This document shows positions 52,270 to 61,941 of a stretch of DNA of 64,000 bases, one piece after another (within the stretch, counting starts at the first letter, position 1; every line of letters starts with the position of its first letter). The notes below the pieces were generated by a model. It saw nothing but the letters and a program-made list of their open reading frames with translations. It had not been told where the DNA came from and searched no databases. The position numbers and the translations under genes are program-made. The DNA is from Microbacterium hydrocarbonoxydans (GTDB lineage Bacteria > Actinomycetota > Actinomycetes > Actinomycetales > Microbacteriaceae), in assembly GCF_900105205.1 (NCBI RefSeq), contig NZ_FNSQ01000005.1:2976001-3040000 (forward strand), in the 5' to 3' direction.

Positions 52270-52902
52270 ATGCGTGTCCACGTCGCCGACCACCCTCTCG
52301 TCACCCACAAGCTCTCGGTACTGCGCGACCACCGCACACCGTCGCCGGTCTTCCGCCAGCTGACCGAGGAGCTCGTGACACTTCTCGCGTACGAGGCGAC
52401 CCGCAACGTGAAGGTCAGCCCGGTCGAGATCACGACCCCGGTCACCACGACCATGGGCGTGAAGATCTCTGAGCCGCGCCCGATCGTCGTACCGATCCTG
52501 CGCGCCGGCCTCGGCATGCTCGAGGGTCTCGTGAAGCTGCTCCCCACCGCTGAGGTCGGCTTCCTCGGCATGGTCCGAGACGAGACCACGTTCGAGCCCA
52601 CGACGTATGCCGAGCGCCTGCCTGACGACCTCAGCGACCGCCAGTGCTTCGCGATCGACCCGATGCTGGCGACCGGTGGCTCTCTGGCCGCAGCCATCCA
52701 GTTCCTCTTCGACCGCGGAGCCAAGGATGTCACGGCGATCTGCCTGCTCGGGACGCCCGAGGGACTCGCTGCCATCGAGGCGCTCGTCGGGGATCGCGAC
52801 GTGACGATCGTGCTCGGTGCGCTCGATGAGCGACTCAATGAGAAGGGCTACATCGTGCCCGGCCTCGGTGACGCCGGGGATCGCCTCTACGGCACCGTCT
52901 GA
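52270..52902 (+). CDS. upp: Uracil phosphoribosyltransferase
   Basis: Salvages uracil to UMP with PRPP. 210 residues. [13 protein letters not shown] at the start, [12 protein letters not shown], the PRPP loop [12 protein letters not shown] (about 130-141) and the uracil-binding [17 protein letters not shown] at the end are all standard. Short intergenic space shows only the leaderless promoter. Monocistronic. Confidence 0.97.
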   Translation: MRVHVADHPLVTHKLSVLRDHRTPSPVFRQLTEELVTLLAYEATRNVKVSPVEITTPVTTTMGVKISEPRPIVVPILRAGLGMLEGLVKLLPTAEVGFLGMVRDETTFEPTTYAERLPDDLSDRQCFAIDPMLATGGSLAAAIQFLFDRGAKDVTAICLLGTPEGLAAIEALVGDRDVTIVLGALDERLNEKGYIVPGLGDAGDRLYGTV

Positions 52903-52942
52903 CGCTCGATCGCGTGCGCCTCCCAGCCACGCGGGTGGCGCG

Positions 52943-53883
52943 CTAGTCGAGCAGCGCGACGCCGAACCCTGCGACGACGTCGCGCACCTCGTCGAGGTAC
53001 CGCTGCGCCTGCTCCGTGAGCGGGATGGCCGAGCGTCCGATCCAGCCGATCTCGATCCGCTCGTCGACGTCGAGAGGTACCGCCACGATCTCGGGGTCGA
53101 GGTCGTCGCTGATGATGCCGGTGGAGATGGTGTAGCCGTCGAGTCCGATCATCAGGTTGAAGATCGTCGCGCGGTCGGAGACCCGGATCTCCCGCGCACT
53201 GGAGAGGGTCGAGAGGATCTCCTCGGCGAAGTAGAACGAGTTGTTGGCCCCCTGATCGAAGGTGAGCCGCGGCAGACCCACGAGGTCGTCCAGGGTCGCG
53301 CGCTCGCGGGAGGCGAGCGCGTTCCGCCGCGAGACGAAGATGTGCGGTTCGGCGACGAAGAGCGGATGGAAGGCGAGACCGGAATCCCGCAGCAGCTTGT
53401 CCAGCACATTCCGGTTGAAGTCGTTGCGGAAGAGGATGCCGAGCTCGCTGCGCAGCGTCCGCACGTCCTCGATGATGTCCCAGGTGCGAGTCTCCCGAAG
53501 GGAGAACTCGTACTCGGCGGCGCTGGATCGCTTGACCATCCGCACGAAGGCGTCGACGGCGAACGAGTAGTGCTGCGTCGAGACGCCGAGCAGACGGCGG
53601 GAGGGGGTCTGCCCAGATAGCGCTGCTCGAGAAGCTCGGCCTGCTCGACGATCTGCCGGGCATACCCCAGGAACTCGGTGCCGTCGGTGGTCAGCGTGAC
53701 TCCTCGGGCCGATCGGGTCAGAAGGGATCGTCCGACCCGCGTCTCCAGGTCCTTCATGGCCGCAGACATCGTGGGCTGTGCGACGTAGAGCACGTCGGCC
53801 GCCGCGGTGATCGATCCTTCCGCCGCCACTTCGATGAAGTACTGGAGCTGCTGCAGCGTGATCCCGCTCGGTCGCCTGGCCAT
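52943..53883 (-). pseudogene. LysR family regulator broken by a one-base frameshift
   Basis: Frame one from ATG 53883 gives a LysR HTH (LQQLQYFIEVAAEGSITAAADVLYVAQPTMSAAMKDLE) and runs to about residue 92 (EQRYLGRPP). There it leaves the family; the sequence continues sensibly in another frame (RRLLGVSTQHYSFAVDAF and on) to the TAG at 52943. Adding one G to the five-G run at 53603-53607 joins the two halves as GRPPSRRLLG. The intact protein would be about 313 residues, normal for LysR. Either inactivation or a homopolymer sequencing error. Divergent from mesX. Confidence 0.88.
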
Positions 53884-53889
53884 AGGAGA

Positions 53890-53909
53890 AGGCTATATCA
53901 GTTCATAGC
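53890..53909. promoter_or_regulatory. lysR -10 box with overlapping dyad
   Basis: Leftward TAGCCT (53895-53890), six bases, then ATG 53883. GCTAT-N8-ATAGC (53892-53909) overlaps it and lies about 100 bases before mesX. It fits a LysR binding site that also represses lysR. Confidence 0.6.
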
Positions 53910-54005
53910 GGAGCCGAATTACCCGATGACCCTGCTCTCCCTGCACGATGAGAACACCGCACTCCCGAGGCCAGTCGGCCTCTCCCTTCCCGGATTGGCC
54001 CCCTC

Positions 54006-54989
54006 ATGGCGAACGAGATCACGTTCAGCATCACCACCACGCGCTTCGACGAGGACTACGCACCGTCGGACAGCTCGCGGATCACGACGAACTTCGCCAA
54101 CCTCGCGCGCGGGGAACATCGCCGGCAGAACCTCCGCAACGCGCTGGCCATGATCGATCACCGCTTCAACGATCTCGCGCCCGGCGATGACCCCCGGCGG
54201 TACACCGTCGAGCTCGACATCGTCTCGGTGCATCTGCGGTTCTCCGACGGTGAGGACCGGGAGTTCCCCGTCCTCGAGATGCTCGATATCCACATCCTCG
54301 ACCGGCTCACCGGAGAGCGCCACCAGGGCATCGTGGGGAACAACTTCTCCTCCTACCTCCGCGATTACGACTTCAGCGTGCTCCTGCCCGCAGCGAACGC
54401 GGGCTCGACCGGATTCACGACTCCGGATGACTTCGGTGTGCTGCACGGCAAGCTCTTCCAGCACTTCCTCGAGTCGGACGCGTACCAGGCTCGGTTCTCG
54501 AGCCTGCCCGTGATCTGCATCAGCGTCTCCACCAGCAGGACCTACCGCCGTACCGGGAACCACCACCCGGTGCTCGGCATCGAGTACGTCCAGGACTCCT
54601 TCTCGCTCACCGACGAGTACTTCGGGAAGATGGGACTCCAGGTGCGGTACTTCATGCCGCGTGGCAGTGCCGCCCCGCTCGCCTTCTATTTCCGCGGCGA
54701 CCTGCTGAGCGACTACTCCGACCTGCAGCTCATCGGGACCATCAGCACGATGGAGACGTTCCAGAAGATCTACCGACCCGAGATCTACAACGCGAACGCG
54801 CAGGCGGAGAGCGTCTACCGTCCGAGCCTGGCGCATGAAGACTTCCGGCACACTGAGATCACCTATGACCGTGAGGAGCGCAGCCGTCTCGCGGTGACGC
54901 AGGGACGCTTCGCGGACGAGCACTTCGTCACGCCGCACCGGCGCGTGCTGGACCAGTGGGCCGCCTCCTACCCCGCTCCTGTCCGATGA
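54006..54989 (+). CDS. mesX: DUF1852 protein MesX, partner of methionine synthase MesD
   Basis: 327 residues, DUF1852. Distinctive blocks are ITFSITTTRFDEDYAPSD at the start, RITTNFANLARG, and ISVSTSRTYRRTGNHHPVLG in the middle. Genetic work by others showed that MesX and oxygen are needed by the MesD class of core methionine synthases, which use no folate. It overlaps mesD by four bases, the expected pairing. ATG 54006 lacks an obvious ribosome-binding site; an out-of-phase short frame opens at 53926. LysR divergent gene may regulate it. Confidence 0.9.
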   Translation: MANEITFSITTTRFDEDYAPSDSSRITTNFANLARGEHRRQNLRNALAMIDHRFNDLAPGDDPRRYTVELDIVSVHLRFSDGEDREFPVLEMLDIHILDRLTGERHQGIVGNNFSSYLRDYDFSVLLPAANAGSTGFTTPDDFGVLHGKLFQHFLESDAYQARFSSLPVICISVSTSRTYRRTGNHHPVLGIEYVQDSFSLTDEYFGKMGLQVRYFMPRGSAAPLAFYFRGDLLSDYSDLQLIGTISTMETFQKIYRPEIYNANAQAESVYRPSLAHEDFRHTEITYDREERSRLAVTQGRFADEHFVTPHRRVLDQWAASYPAPVR

Positions 54990-56047
54990 CCGGCGGTGCA
55001 TCCACGGCCTCGCGTCGACTGCTTCCCACGTCGATCGTCGGGAGCCTCCCGAAGCCGTCCTGGCTCGCACGGCCCGAGGTGCTCTGGTCACCCTGGGAGT
55101 TGGAGGGCGACGAGCTCGTCGAGGGCAAGCAGGATGCGCTGCGCACGGCCGTTCACGAGCAGCGCCGCCGCGGCATCGACATCGTGAGCGACGGCGAGCA
55201 GACACGCCAGCACTTCGTGACCACCTTCATCGAGCACCTCGACGGCGTCGACTTCGAGAATCGCGAGACGGTCCGCATCCGCGACCGCTACGACGCGAGC
55301 GTGCCCACGGTGGTGGGGGCCGTCAGCCGTCGTCAGCCTGTGTTCGTGGAGGATGCCGCGTTCCTGCGCGCGCAGACCGATCAGCCCATCAAGTGGGCGC
55401 TGCCCGGCCCGATGACGATGATCGACACCCTGTCCGACCGTCACTACCGCAGCCCTGAGAGGCTCGCCTGGGAGTTCGCGACGATCCTCAATCAGGAGGC
55501 GAGAGAGCTCGAAGCCGCAGGGGTCGACATCATCCAGTTCGACGAGCCCGCGTTCAACGTGTTCTTCGACGAGATGAAGGACTGGGGCATCGCCGCTCTG
55601 GAGCGCGCTGTCGAGGGGCTGAGCGCAGAGACCGCCGTCCACATCTGCTACGGATACGGGATCAAGGCGAACACCGACTGGAAGGCGACGCTGGGCTCGG
55701 AGTGGCGGCAGTATGAGAAGTCCTTCCCGCTGCTCCAGAAGTCCTCGATCGACATCGTCTCGCTGGAGAGTCATCGGTCTCACGTGCCGATGGATCTCAT
55801 CGAGCTGATCCGCGGCAAGAAGGTGATGCTGGGGGCGATCGATGTCGCGAGCAAGGAGATCGAGACCCCGGACGAGGTGGCTGACACACTTCGTCGCGCG
55901 CTCGAATTCGTGGATGCGGATCTGCTCATCCCGAGCTCGAACTGCGGCATGGCACCGCTTCCGAGGCGGGTCGCGCTCGACAAGCTCAGCGCACTGTCAG
56001 CCGGGGCACGGATCGTCCGCGCGGAGCTCGGCCACAGCGCCGACTGA
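54986..56047 (+). CDS. mesD: Core methionine synthase MesD (MetE-like, folate-independent)
   Basis: 353 residues, only the C-terminal catalytic barrel of MetE, without the N-terminal folate half. Zinc ligands are His219 and Cys221 (VHICYGYG), Glu261 (SLESHRS) and Cys320 (SSNCGMAPL). Asp187 lies in QFDEPAF, which binds homocysteine. START SIVGSLPKP is the usual opening. Pairing with mesX and sequence place it in the MesD group; the methyl donor of that group is not established. ATG 54986 overlaps the mesX stop. Confidence 0.9.
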   Translation: MTGGASTASRRLLPTSIVGSLPKPSWLARPEVLWSPWELEGDELVEGKQDALRTAVHEQRRRGIDIVSDGEQTRQHFVTTFIEHLDGVDFENRETVRIRDRYDASVPTVVGAVSRRQPVFVEDAAFLRAQTDQPIKWALPGPMTMIDTLSDRHYRSPERLAWEFATILNQEARELEAAGVDIIQFDEPAFNVFFDEMKDWGIAALERAVEGLSAETAVHICYGYGIKANTDWKATLGSEWRQYEKSFPLLQKSSIDIVSLESHRSHVPMDLIELIRGKKVMLGAIDVASKEIETPDEVADTLRRALEFVDADLLIPSSNCGMAPLPRRVALDKLSALSAGARIVRAELGHSAD

Positions 56048-56084
56048 TCCTCGCGCTCCCATCGCGTCCGATTCGCCGTCGCGC

Positions 56085-56852
56085 TCACACCGTCAGGCGG
56101 TACCCCCGCTCGTCTCCGTAGTGTGTGAAACCGGCCCTCGCGAGGATCGGCGCCGACGTCGCGGTGCGTCCTTTGACGAGTGCGGTGGTCGCCCCGTAGG
56201 AGGCACTCACGCGGAGCCGCTCGGCGAGGACAGCACGGTAGGCACCGCGCCCCCGTGCCTCTGGGAGGGTGGCTGCACCCCACAGACGCGTGAACCCGTC
56301 GACGATCGTGCAGCCGCCGGTGCTGACAGCACGGCCATCGAGCCGGGCGAGCACTCGCACCTGCGTGCCGGCGGTGAGAGCCGCCGCGACCTCCGCGTGC
56401 TCCACGCGCAGGCCGTCCTCGTCGAGCGGACGTTGCTGCCAGACCGGGACGTTGATCGCATCGACCTCGCGCACCTGCTCGAGCGTGGTGACGACCTCTG
56501 CAGTCGCCCCGTGGGGGACGCCGAGGTCTGCGCCCTCGACCCGACGAGCGAAGACCGCGACCGTGTCGACATGCTCGGCACCGCGCCGCCGCAGCTCCTC
56601 TTCGAGGTCGGGTCGGTCGGCGGCGTTCGTCCAGAATCGGAACTCGCTCTCGCCCCACGCTCTTGTACGCTCGAGCGCGCGATCCACGACCGTCACCGGG
56701 TCGGCATCCGAGTTCACGCGAGAACCGCGTACTCCCCCTCCGAACCGCTCGGGGTACCGCACCAGCTGCAGGTCGCCCTCATGATGGTCGCTGTCTCGGG
56801 GAAACCAGACCCACGCCGCCGAGGCGCGCAGGATGTCGTCTGTCGTATGCAT
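56085..56852 (-). CDS. GNAT family N-acetyltransferase
   Basis: 255 residues with tandem GNAT-like halves; the active acetyl-CoA site is in the second, where LWGAATLPEARGRGAYRAVLAER gives the pyrophosphate loop RGRGAYR. Substrate unknown. ATG 56852 sits 14 bases after the helicase stop, so it is probably the last gene of that transcript. An upstream in-frame ATG at 56879 overlaps the helicase and is less likely. Confidence 0.85.
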   Translation of the reverse strand: MHTTDDILRASAAWVWFPRDSDHHEGDLQLVRYPERFGGGVRGSRVNSDADPVTVVDRALERTRAWGESEFRFWTNAADRPDLEEELRRRGAEHVDTVAVFARRVEGADLGVPHGATAEVVTTLEQVREVDAINVPVWQQRPLDEDGLRVEHAEVAAALTAGTQVRVLARLDGRAVSTGGCTIVDGFTRLWGAATLPEARGRGAYRAVLAERLRVSASYGATTALVKGRTATSAPILARAGFTHYGDERGYRLTV

Positions 56853-56865
56853 CCCGGCCCCTGTC

Positions 56866-59800
56866 TCAGTCGGCCGCACCGACGAGGCGGGCGAAGGCGC
56901 TCATTCGCGCCACCCCCTCCGGTGTACGCGGAAGGTCGTCGAGGAGCGCCGGGGAGTGGATCAGATAGGCCGCCACCTGCGCCCTCGAGATCGCGACGTT
57001 CAGCCGGTTCTGCAGCAACAGGAACTCCGGTCCCCTCGGTGCATCCCGGCCGCTGGATGCGGCGAGCGAGGTGATGGAGACCACGGCCTCCTTGCCCTGA
57101 AAGTTGTCGACCGTGCCGACGGGCACGTCGGGGAAGCCCGCAGCCGCCAGCGCATCGTGCACCGTCTGACGCTGCGCGTTGTACGGCGCGACGACGATGA
57201 TGTCGCGTTGGGTGAGCGGACGGACGGTCGCCGGCTCGTCGTTGTCGGTGAAGGCACGTCCGACGAGATCCCGCACCAGCGCCACAACCTGCGCCGCCTC
57301 TTCCGACGACTGCGTGGCGTTGCCGCGGTGCCGGATCGGGATGACATGCAGACCCGCATCGATGCCCTCGATCGATCGCCCCTCCGTGCCGGGCGCTGAC
57401 GCGAGCTGCCCCGCATAGGCCAGCCTCGACACGGGAGCCGCGACGCTGGGATGCATCCGCCATGAGCGCGCGAGGAAGTAGCCGTAGTCGGGACGCACGA
57501 CGGCGTCGCCGTCCATGACCCAGCCCAATGCCGACGTGTCGACGGGTTCCGGATGAGCGCCCTGACTCACCTGCGGGAGCTGCTGCGGGTCGCCGAGCAG
57601 GAGCAGCCGCTTCGCCCCCGCCGCGACGGCGATGGTCGAGGCGAGCGAGAACTGCCCTGCCTCGTCGACGACGAGGAGGTCGAGGCCCGCTCGGTCGACG
57701 CGTGAGGTGTTGCTGAAGTCCCACGCCGTACCGCCGACGACGGCCCCGTGCTCGGCATGCTCGGCGAGGAACGAGGCCATGCCGGTCTTGGCCATCACCG
57801 TGTACGAGGGATCCGTTGACGGGTCCTTCGGCGCCTTGGCGACCTGCGCCGCCGGGACGCCGTCTGCCACCACGCGCTCGAGCAGGTTCTCGATGATCGC
57901 GTGGGACTGCGCGACCACGCCGATCGTGAACCCGTGATCGATCACCAGGCGCGCGATCACCTGCGACCCCGTGTAGGTCTTCCCCGTGCCGGGAGGACCC
58001 TGGACGGCGAGATAGCTGTGGTCGAGATCGAGCACCGCTCGGACGATCGCGTCGATGGTGTTCTCGCCCGGCGCGGGTATCGGCTCCCCCGAGACGGTGC
58101 GAGGAGGAACGCGGCGCAGGATGTCGGTGGCGGCATCCTGCGGAAACTCCGGCGCGGCCGCGTGCACGGTATCGGCCCACTCGTCGATGGCTCCCTGGAG
58201 GGAGACCACCCGCGGCGGAGCCGCCGGCGTCAGAGCGACCGGAAGCGCATCCCAGGTCTGCCCCTGGATCGCGGTCTCGGTGATGAGGTAGCCGTCGTCG
58301 AGCACCTCGGCGACAGTGACGCTGTGCGGCACGTGCACGGCCCTCGACGGGACGTCGGTGTCGAACGGGGCCGGCACCGAGTACAGGGCGAAGGGCTGCG
58401 CACCCGCCCCCAGAGTCGTCCCCGGTGAGACCTCGCCGCGGATCTCGACGTCGCGCGACATCACCCGGCGCCCCTCGCCCACGCTCCACTCACGACGCAC
58501 CGCCGACGACGCACTGTCGACCCGCACCACGTCACGCGTCGCATCCCACATCGTGACGGGCTCGCGGAGACGCTGGAAGTGCGAGACCCAGAAGCTCTTC
58601 GCCTCACGAGGGAAGTAGTCGATCGCGGCCGCCGCGATGCGATGCACCTGACCGTCCTCCCCCGCTGCGGCGGCGCGCTCGGCGTCGGCCAGCAGCGCCA
58701 CCGAACGCGGCGAGGGCTCGTAGATGACCTCGTCCGCCTCATCCGGTGGGGCGGGACTCACGCCCTCCGCCCGAGCGATGTCGATCAGCCAGTTGCGCAG
58801 CCGCCTGGTCGAGACGCAGTCATAGCGGTTGTAGTCGGCGAGATCGGCGAGGACCGCGTCGGCGTCGGCCTGCTCACCGGCTGCAGCGAGTTCGCGCGCC
58901 GCGACATACTGCACGATCGAGTCGTCGCCCTTCTGCACGTCGCTGGTGCGCACGTCGGCGCCCATGTAGAGCGGCTCGAGCTTCTTGATCGAGTACGAGC
59001 GGGACCCCACCCGCACGGTGCGCAGGACGAGCGGATACAGGTCGACGAAGACGCCTTCGCGCAGCAGCCGGTCGACTTCGCCCTCGCGCACGCCGTGCCG
59101 CGCCGCCATCGCCACGAGATGCGAGGTCTCGTATGGCGCGTAATGGTAGATGTGCATTCCGGGATGCGTCGATCGGCGGAGCGCGACGAAATCGAGGAAC
59201 CGCTCGAACGCCTCACGCTCGGCGACGAAATCGTGCGCCCAGAGTGCGGTGTACTCGTCGCTGTTGTCGACCCAGCCGAACAGGTAGTCGATCCCCCACT
59301 GCGCTTCGCCGTCCGGCGCGGGCTCGGTGTACAGCGGATCGCCCTCGAAGTCGAAGAAGATGTCGCCGTGGCTGGGAACGGGCAATGTGTGGATCGCCGC
59401 CGCATAGTGCACGTCGTACGTCGGTGCACCGTCGAGGTCTGCCTGGATCTGCAGTCTCGCCTGCGCTCGCAGGGTCTCGAAGGAGTCGAGGTTCATCCCC
59501 TCGGGCGGCGCGGTCGCCTCGGCGAGTGCGTCGATCGTCTCGATGCCCGCCGCGCGCAGCCGAGCGCGCTGCACCGGACGCATGCGCGCCACCATCAGCA
59601 GATCGCGGTGCGCGACGACCTGCTCCTCGCACGTCGCGCATCGTCCGCACGCGACGATCTCGAGGTCGCCCCGATCGTCGCCCCATGCCAGCGCCCCATC
59701 AGCGGACGGATCCTCGATCCGGCGGTCCGCGATCAGGGCGCGAAGCCGTGCACGCCTGACGTGGAACAGCGGCAGGATGTCGTCCACCGTATGGGTGCTG

Positions 59801-60339
59801 AGCGAGCCGTCCCCGAGGATCAGGTCGACCTCGTCGGACCGCGGGATGCCGAGCCGATCGAGCTGATCGACATATGCCGCGAGCTGCATGAGAGCGGTCA
59901 CGCGCGCCTTGCGAGCAAGCTTGGAGTCCTGGACACGCCACCGGCCGTCTTCGTCGCGCTTGAGGAAGTCGGCGAATCCGACGAACTCAGGCGTCGCGAA
60001 CGCCGCCTGGAAGACCATCTGCGCATCGGAGCCGGTCAGAGCGCAGATGGTCTCCTGCACAGCGGCGGCCAGCGCTTCGGCGTCGACCGACGAGACCTTC
60101 TCGATGCGGTGCACCCGGTCGTCGCCGAGTTCGGCGACGTAGCGGGCGAGGACGTTCTGCTCGTGGACGTCGCCGAGCAGCGCGGCTCGCGCGAGGGTGG
60201 CGTCTTCGGGTTCCTCGACGGCGGGCACCCGGCCCAGCTTCGCGTCGATCGCTCGACACCACGCGAACTCGCACTCTGCGGCCGCCTTGAGGTCGCTGGC
60301 GCTCCAGATGACGCGCTGCGCCTGAGTGTCGATCCGCAC
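56866..60339 (-). CDS. TM0106-type RecB-like nuclease fused to superfamily 1 helicase
   Basis: 1157 residues. N-terminal half is a RecB-family nuclease-like region with Cys23, Cys28 and a later cluster ACGRCATCEEQ (about 230-240), a spacing that suggests a 4Fe-4S cluster as in AddB or Cas4. A DnaQ/RNase H-like segment follows (FFDFEGDPLY; YNRYDCVSTRRLR). C-terminal half is a UPF1/Dna2-type helicase: GPPGTGKTYTG (~780), DEAGQFSLAS, GDPQQLPQVS, VDNFQGKEA and NVAISRAQ. GTG 60339 with GGGAG upstream. Role probably in DNA or RNA processing; unproven. Confidence 0.88.
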   Translation of the reverse strand: MRIDTQAQRVIWSASDLKAAAECEFAWCRAIDAKLGRVPAVEEPEDATLARAALLGDVHEQNVLARYVAELGDDRVHRIEKVSSVDAEALAAAVQETICALTGSDAQMVFQAAFATPEFVGFADFLKRDEDGRWRVQDSKLARKARVTALMQLAAYVDQLDRLGIPRSDEVDLILGDGSLSTHTVDDILPLFHVRRARLRALIADRRIEDPSADGALAWGDDRGDLEIVACGRCATCEEQVVAHRDLLMVARMRPVQRARLRAAGIETIDALAEATAPPEGMNLDSFETLRAQARLQIQADLDGAPTYDVHYAAAIHTLPVPSHGDIFFDFEGDPLYTEPAPDGEAQWGIDYLFGWVDNSDEYTALWAHDFVAEREAFERFLDFVALRRSTHPGMHIYHYAPYETSHLVAMAARHGVREGEVDRLLREGVFVDLYPLVLRTVRVGSRSYSIKKLEPLYMGADVRTSDVQKGDDSIVQYVAARELAAAGEQADADAVLADLADYNRYDCVSTRRLRNWLIDIARAEGVSPAPPDEADEVIYEPSPRSVALLADAERAAAAGEDGQVHRIAAAAIDYFPREAKSFWVSHFQRLREPVTMWDATRDVVRVDSASSAVRREWSVGEGRRVMSRDVEIRGEVSPGTTLGAGAQPFALYSVPAPFDTDVPSRAVHVPHSVTVAEVLDDGYLITETAIQGQTWDALPVALTPAAPPRVVSLQGAIDEWADTVHAAAPEFPQDAATDILRRVPPRTVSGEPIPAPGENTIDAIVRAVLDLDHSYLAVQGPPGTGKTYTGSQVIARLVIDHGFTIGVVAQSHAIIENLLERVVADGVPAAQVAKAPKDPSTDPSYTVMAKTGMASFLAEHAEHGAVVGGTAWDFSNTSRVDRAGLDLLVVDEAGQFSLASTIAVAAGAKRLLLLGDPQQLPQVSQGAHPEPVDTSALGWVMDGDAVVRPDYGYFLARSWRMHPSVAAPVSRLAYAGQLASAPGTEGRSIEGIDAGLHVIPIRHRGNATQSSEEAAQVVALVRDLVGRAFTDNDEPATVRPLTQRDIIVVAPYNAQRQTVHDALAAAGFPDVPVGTVDNFQGKEAVVSITSLAASSGRDAPRGPEFLLLQNRLNVAISRAQVAAYLIHSPALLDDLPRTPEGVARMSAFARLVGAAD

Positions 60340-60407
60340 GATGCTCCCGTTCTGTCGGATGCTTCGACACTAGCCGCGGCATCCGACACGGGATCACGGG
60401 GTGCGGC

Positions 60408-61226
60408 TCAGCGCCACCACTCATCGTCCGGGGTGACCGGCAGATGACGCTTGTGCTGGGTGGCGAGGTACCGCGATTCGATGCGTCCGGCGACCTCGGG
60501 GTCGACCGGCCGCCCCTCCAGGAAGTCGTCGATCTGCTCGTAGGTGAGTCCGAGCTCGTCCTCGTCGGCACGGCCGGGCTGGCCGTCGAGAAGATCAGCG
60601 GTGGGCACCTTGTAGGCGAGCTGGTCGGGTGCCCCGAGCAGCAGCAGCAACGACCGTCCCTGCCGCTTCGTGAGACCCGAGAGCGGGAGGATGTCTGCGG
60701 CACCGTCGCCGAACTTCGTATAGAACCCGGTGACCGCCTCGGCCGCATGATCTGTGCCGATCACGAGCAGACCGTCGTGACCCGCCAGCGCGTACTGGGT
60801 GACCATGCGAAGGCGTGCCTTGATGTTGCCCCTGTTGAAGTCGGTGATGTCGCTGGTGACGGCGAACTCGATGTCCTCCTCGACGCCGTCGACGCCGTTC
60901 TGGATGTTCACCTCGACGGACGAATCGGGTCCGATGAACTGCAGCGCCGCCTCGGCATCCGCTGCATCCTTCTGCACGCGATAGGGAAGCCGCACCGCCA
61001 GGAAACTGGCCTCGCCTCCCTCAGCGCGCACACGCTCGACCGCGAGCTGCGCGAGCCGCCCGGCGAGGGTGGAGTCCTGGCCGCCGGAGATCCCCAGCAC
61101 GAAGCCCTTGGCACCGGTGGTCCGCAGGTAGTCGGCCAGGAACGACACTCGTCGCTCCACCTCGACCTCCGGGTCGATCTCGGCCTTCACGCCGAGCGCT
61201 TCAGAGATCTGCTGCTGCAGGGTCAT
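60408..61226 (-). CDS. nadE: NH3-dependent NAD synthetase
   Basis: Last step of NAD synthesis, amidation of deamido-NAD. 272 residues, single-domain ammonia-dependent form (no glutaminase domain). ATP loop [13 protein letters not shown] near 45-57, GNIKARLRM, and [20 protein letters not shown] are standard. ATG 61226 has GGAGGAA upstream. Lies alone between the helicase and the nucleosidase-like gene. Confidence 0.97.
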   Translation of the reverse strand: MTLQQQISEALGVKAEIDPEVEVERRVSFLADYLRTTGAKGFVLGISGGQDSTLAGRLAQLAVERVRAEGGEASFLAVRLPYRVQKDAADAEAALQFIGPDSSVEVNIQNGVDGVEEDIEFAVTSDITDFNRGNIKARLRMVTQYALAGHDGLLVIGTDHAAEAVTGFYTKFGDGAADILPLSGLTKRQGRSLLLLLGAPDQLAYKVPTADLLDGQPGRADEDELGLTYEQIDDFLEGRPVDPEVAGRIESRYLATQHKRHLPVTPDDEWWR

Positions 61227-61338
61227 GTGTTCCTCCGGTCTCCCTGACGTCAGTATCCTCCCTCAGTGTTACATCGAGATGACACCGGACGCATACACTT
61301 GACTTCGCGGCCGCCGATGCACCTGGCAGGATGGCGGA

Positions 61339-61896
61339 GTGAAACTTCTCGTCGCGGCCATGGCCTCAGAACTCCAGGCCTTCCCGGAGCATCTCGAGGG
61401 ATTCGACCAGCTCGTCACCGGCGAGGGCAAGATGCAGGCGGTGTTCGCCCTCACTCGCGCGCTCGACGCCCGCGAGTACTCCGAGGTCGTGGTCGTCGGG
61501 ACAGCCGGCGGGATCGACCCGGAGCTCGACGCGACCGTGCACGAGATCGGCAGTGCGCTGCAGCACGACGTCTTCGACCTCGAGGGTGTGGCCGGGCAGC
61601 ATGTCTCGCTTCCCGCTCGCGTGTCCACTGGCCGCGACGGCGTGCTGATCGCGACCGGCGACAGCTTCGTCGGTGACGCGGGGATCACCTCTGTCATCCG
61701 GCCTTCCGGCGCGGGACTGGTCGACATGGAGACCTATGCGTACATCTGGGTCGCCCAGCAGTTCGGAGTGCCGATCCGTGCGTTCCGTGCGATCTCCGAC
61801 CGCGCCGAGGATGGTGCGCTCCTGGACTTCCGTGAGGCGATCGCTCGGTGCAGCGTGCAGCTACGCGAGGTCATCCGCCGCGAGTACGGCGTCTGA
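61339..61896 (+). CDS. MTA/SAH nucleosidase-like protein
   Basis: 185 residues, shorter than Pfs (about 230) but with the nucleoside phosphorylase-1 core. MASELQAF (base Glu10), VGTAGGIDPEL, DMETYAY (ribose Glu/Met) and the catalytic Asp in AISDRAEDG are in place. It probably hydrolyses methylthioadenosine or adenosylhomocysteine, useful for methionine recycling though mesD is 5 kb away. GTG 61339 follows CAGGAT by six bases. Confidence 0.85.
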   Translation: MKLLVAAMASELQAFPEHLEGFDQLVTGEGKMQAVFALTRALDAREYSEVVVVGTAGGIDPELDATVHEIGSALQHDVFDLEGVAGQHVSLPARVSTGRDGVLIATGDSFVGDAGITSVIRPSGAGLVDMETYAYIWVAQQFGVPIRAFRAISDRAEDGALLDFREAIARCSVQLREVIRREYGV

Positions 61897-61941
61897 GCGT
61901 CAGTCGTCCGACCACACGTGATCGGTGAGGAGACCCGACCC

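Noticed and set aside
53926..54153. Short frame starting just upstream of mesX, preceded by TTACCCG
   Set aside because: It runs out of phase into mesX and its product resembles nothing. mesX needs the frame starting at 54006.
58579..60447. 622-codon rightward frame opposite the helicase gene
   Set aside because: Shadow frame; the helicase motifs fix the leftward reading.
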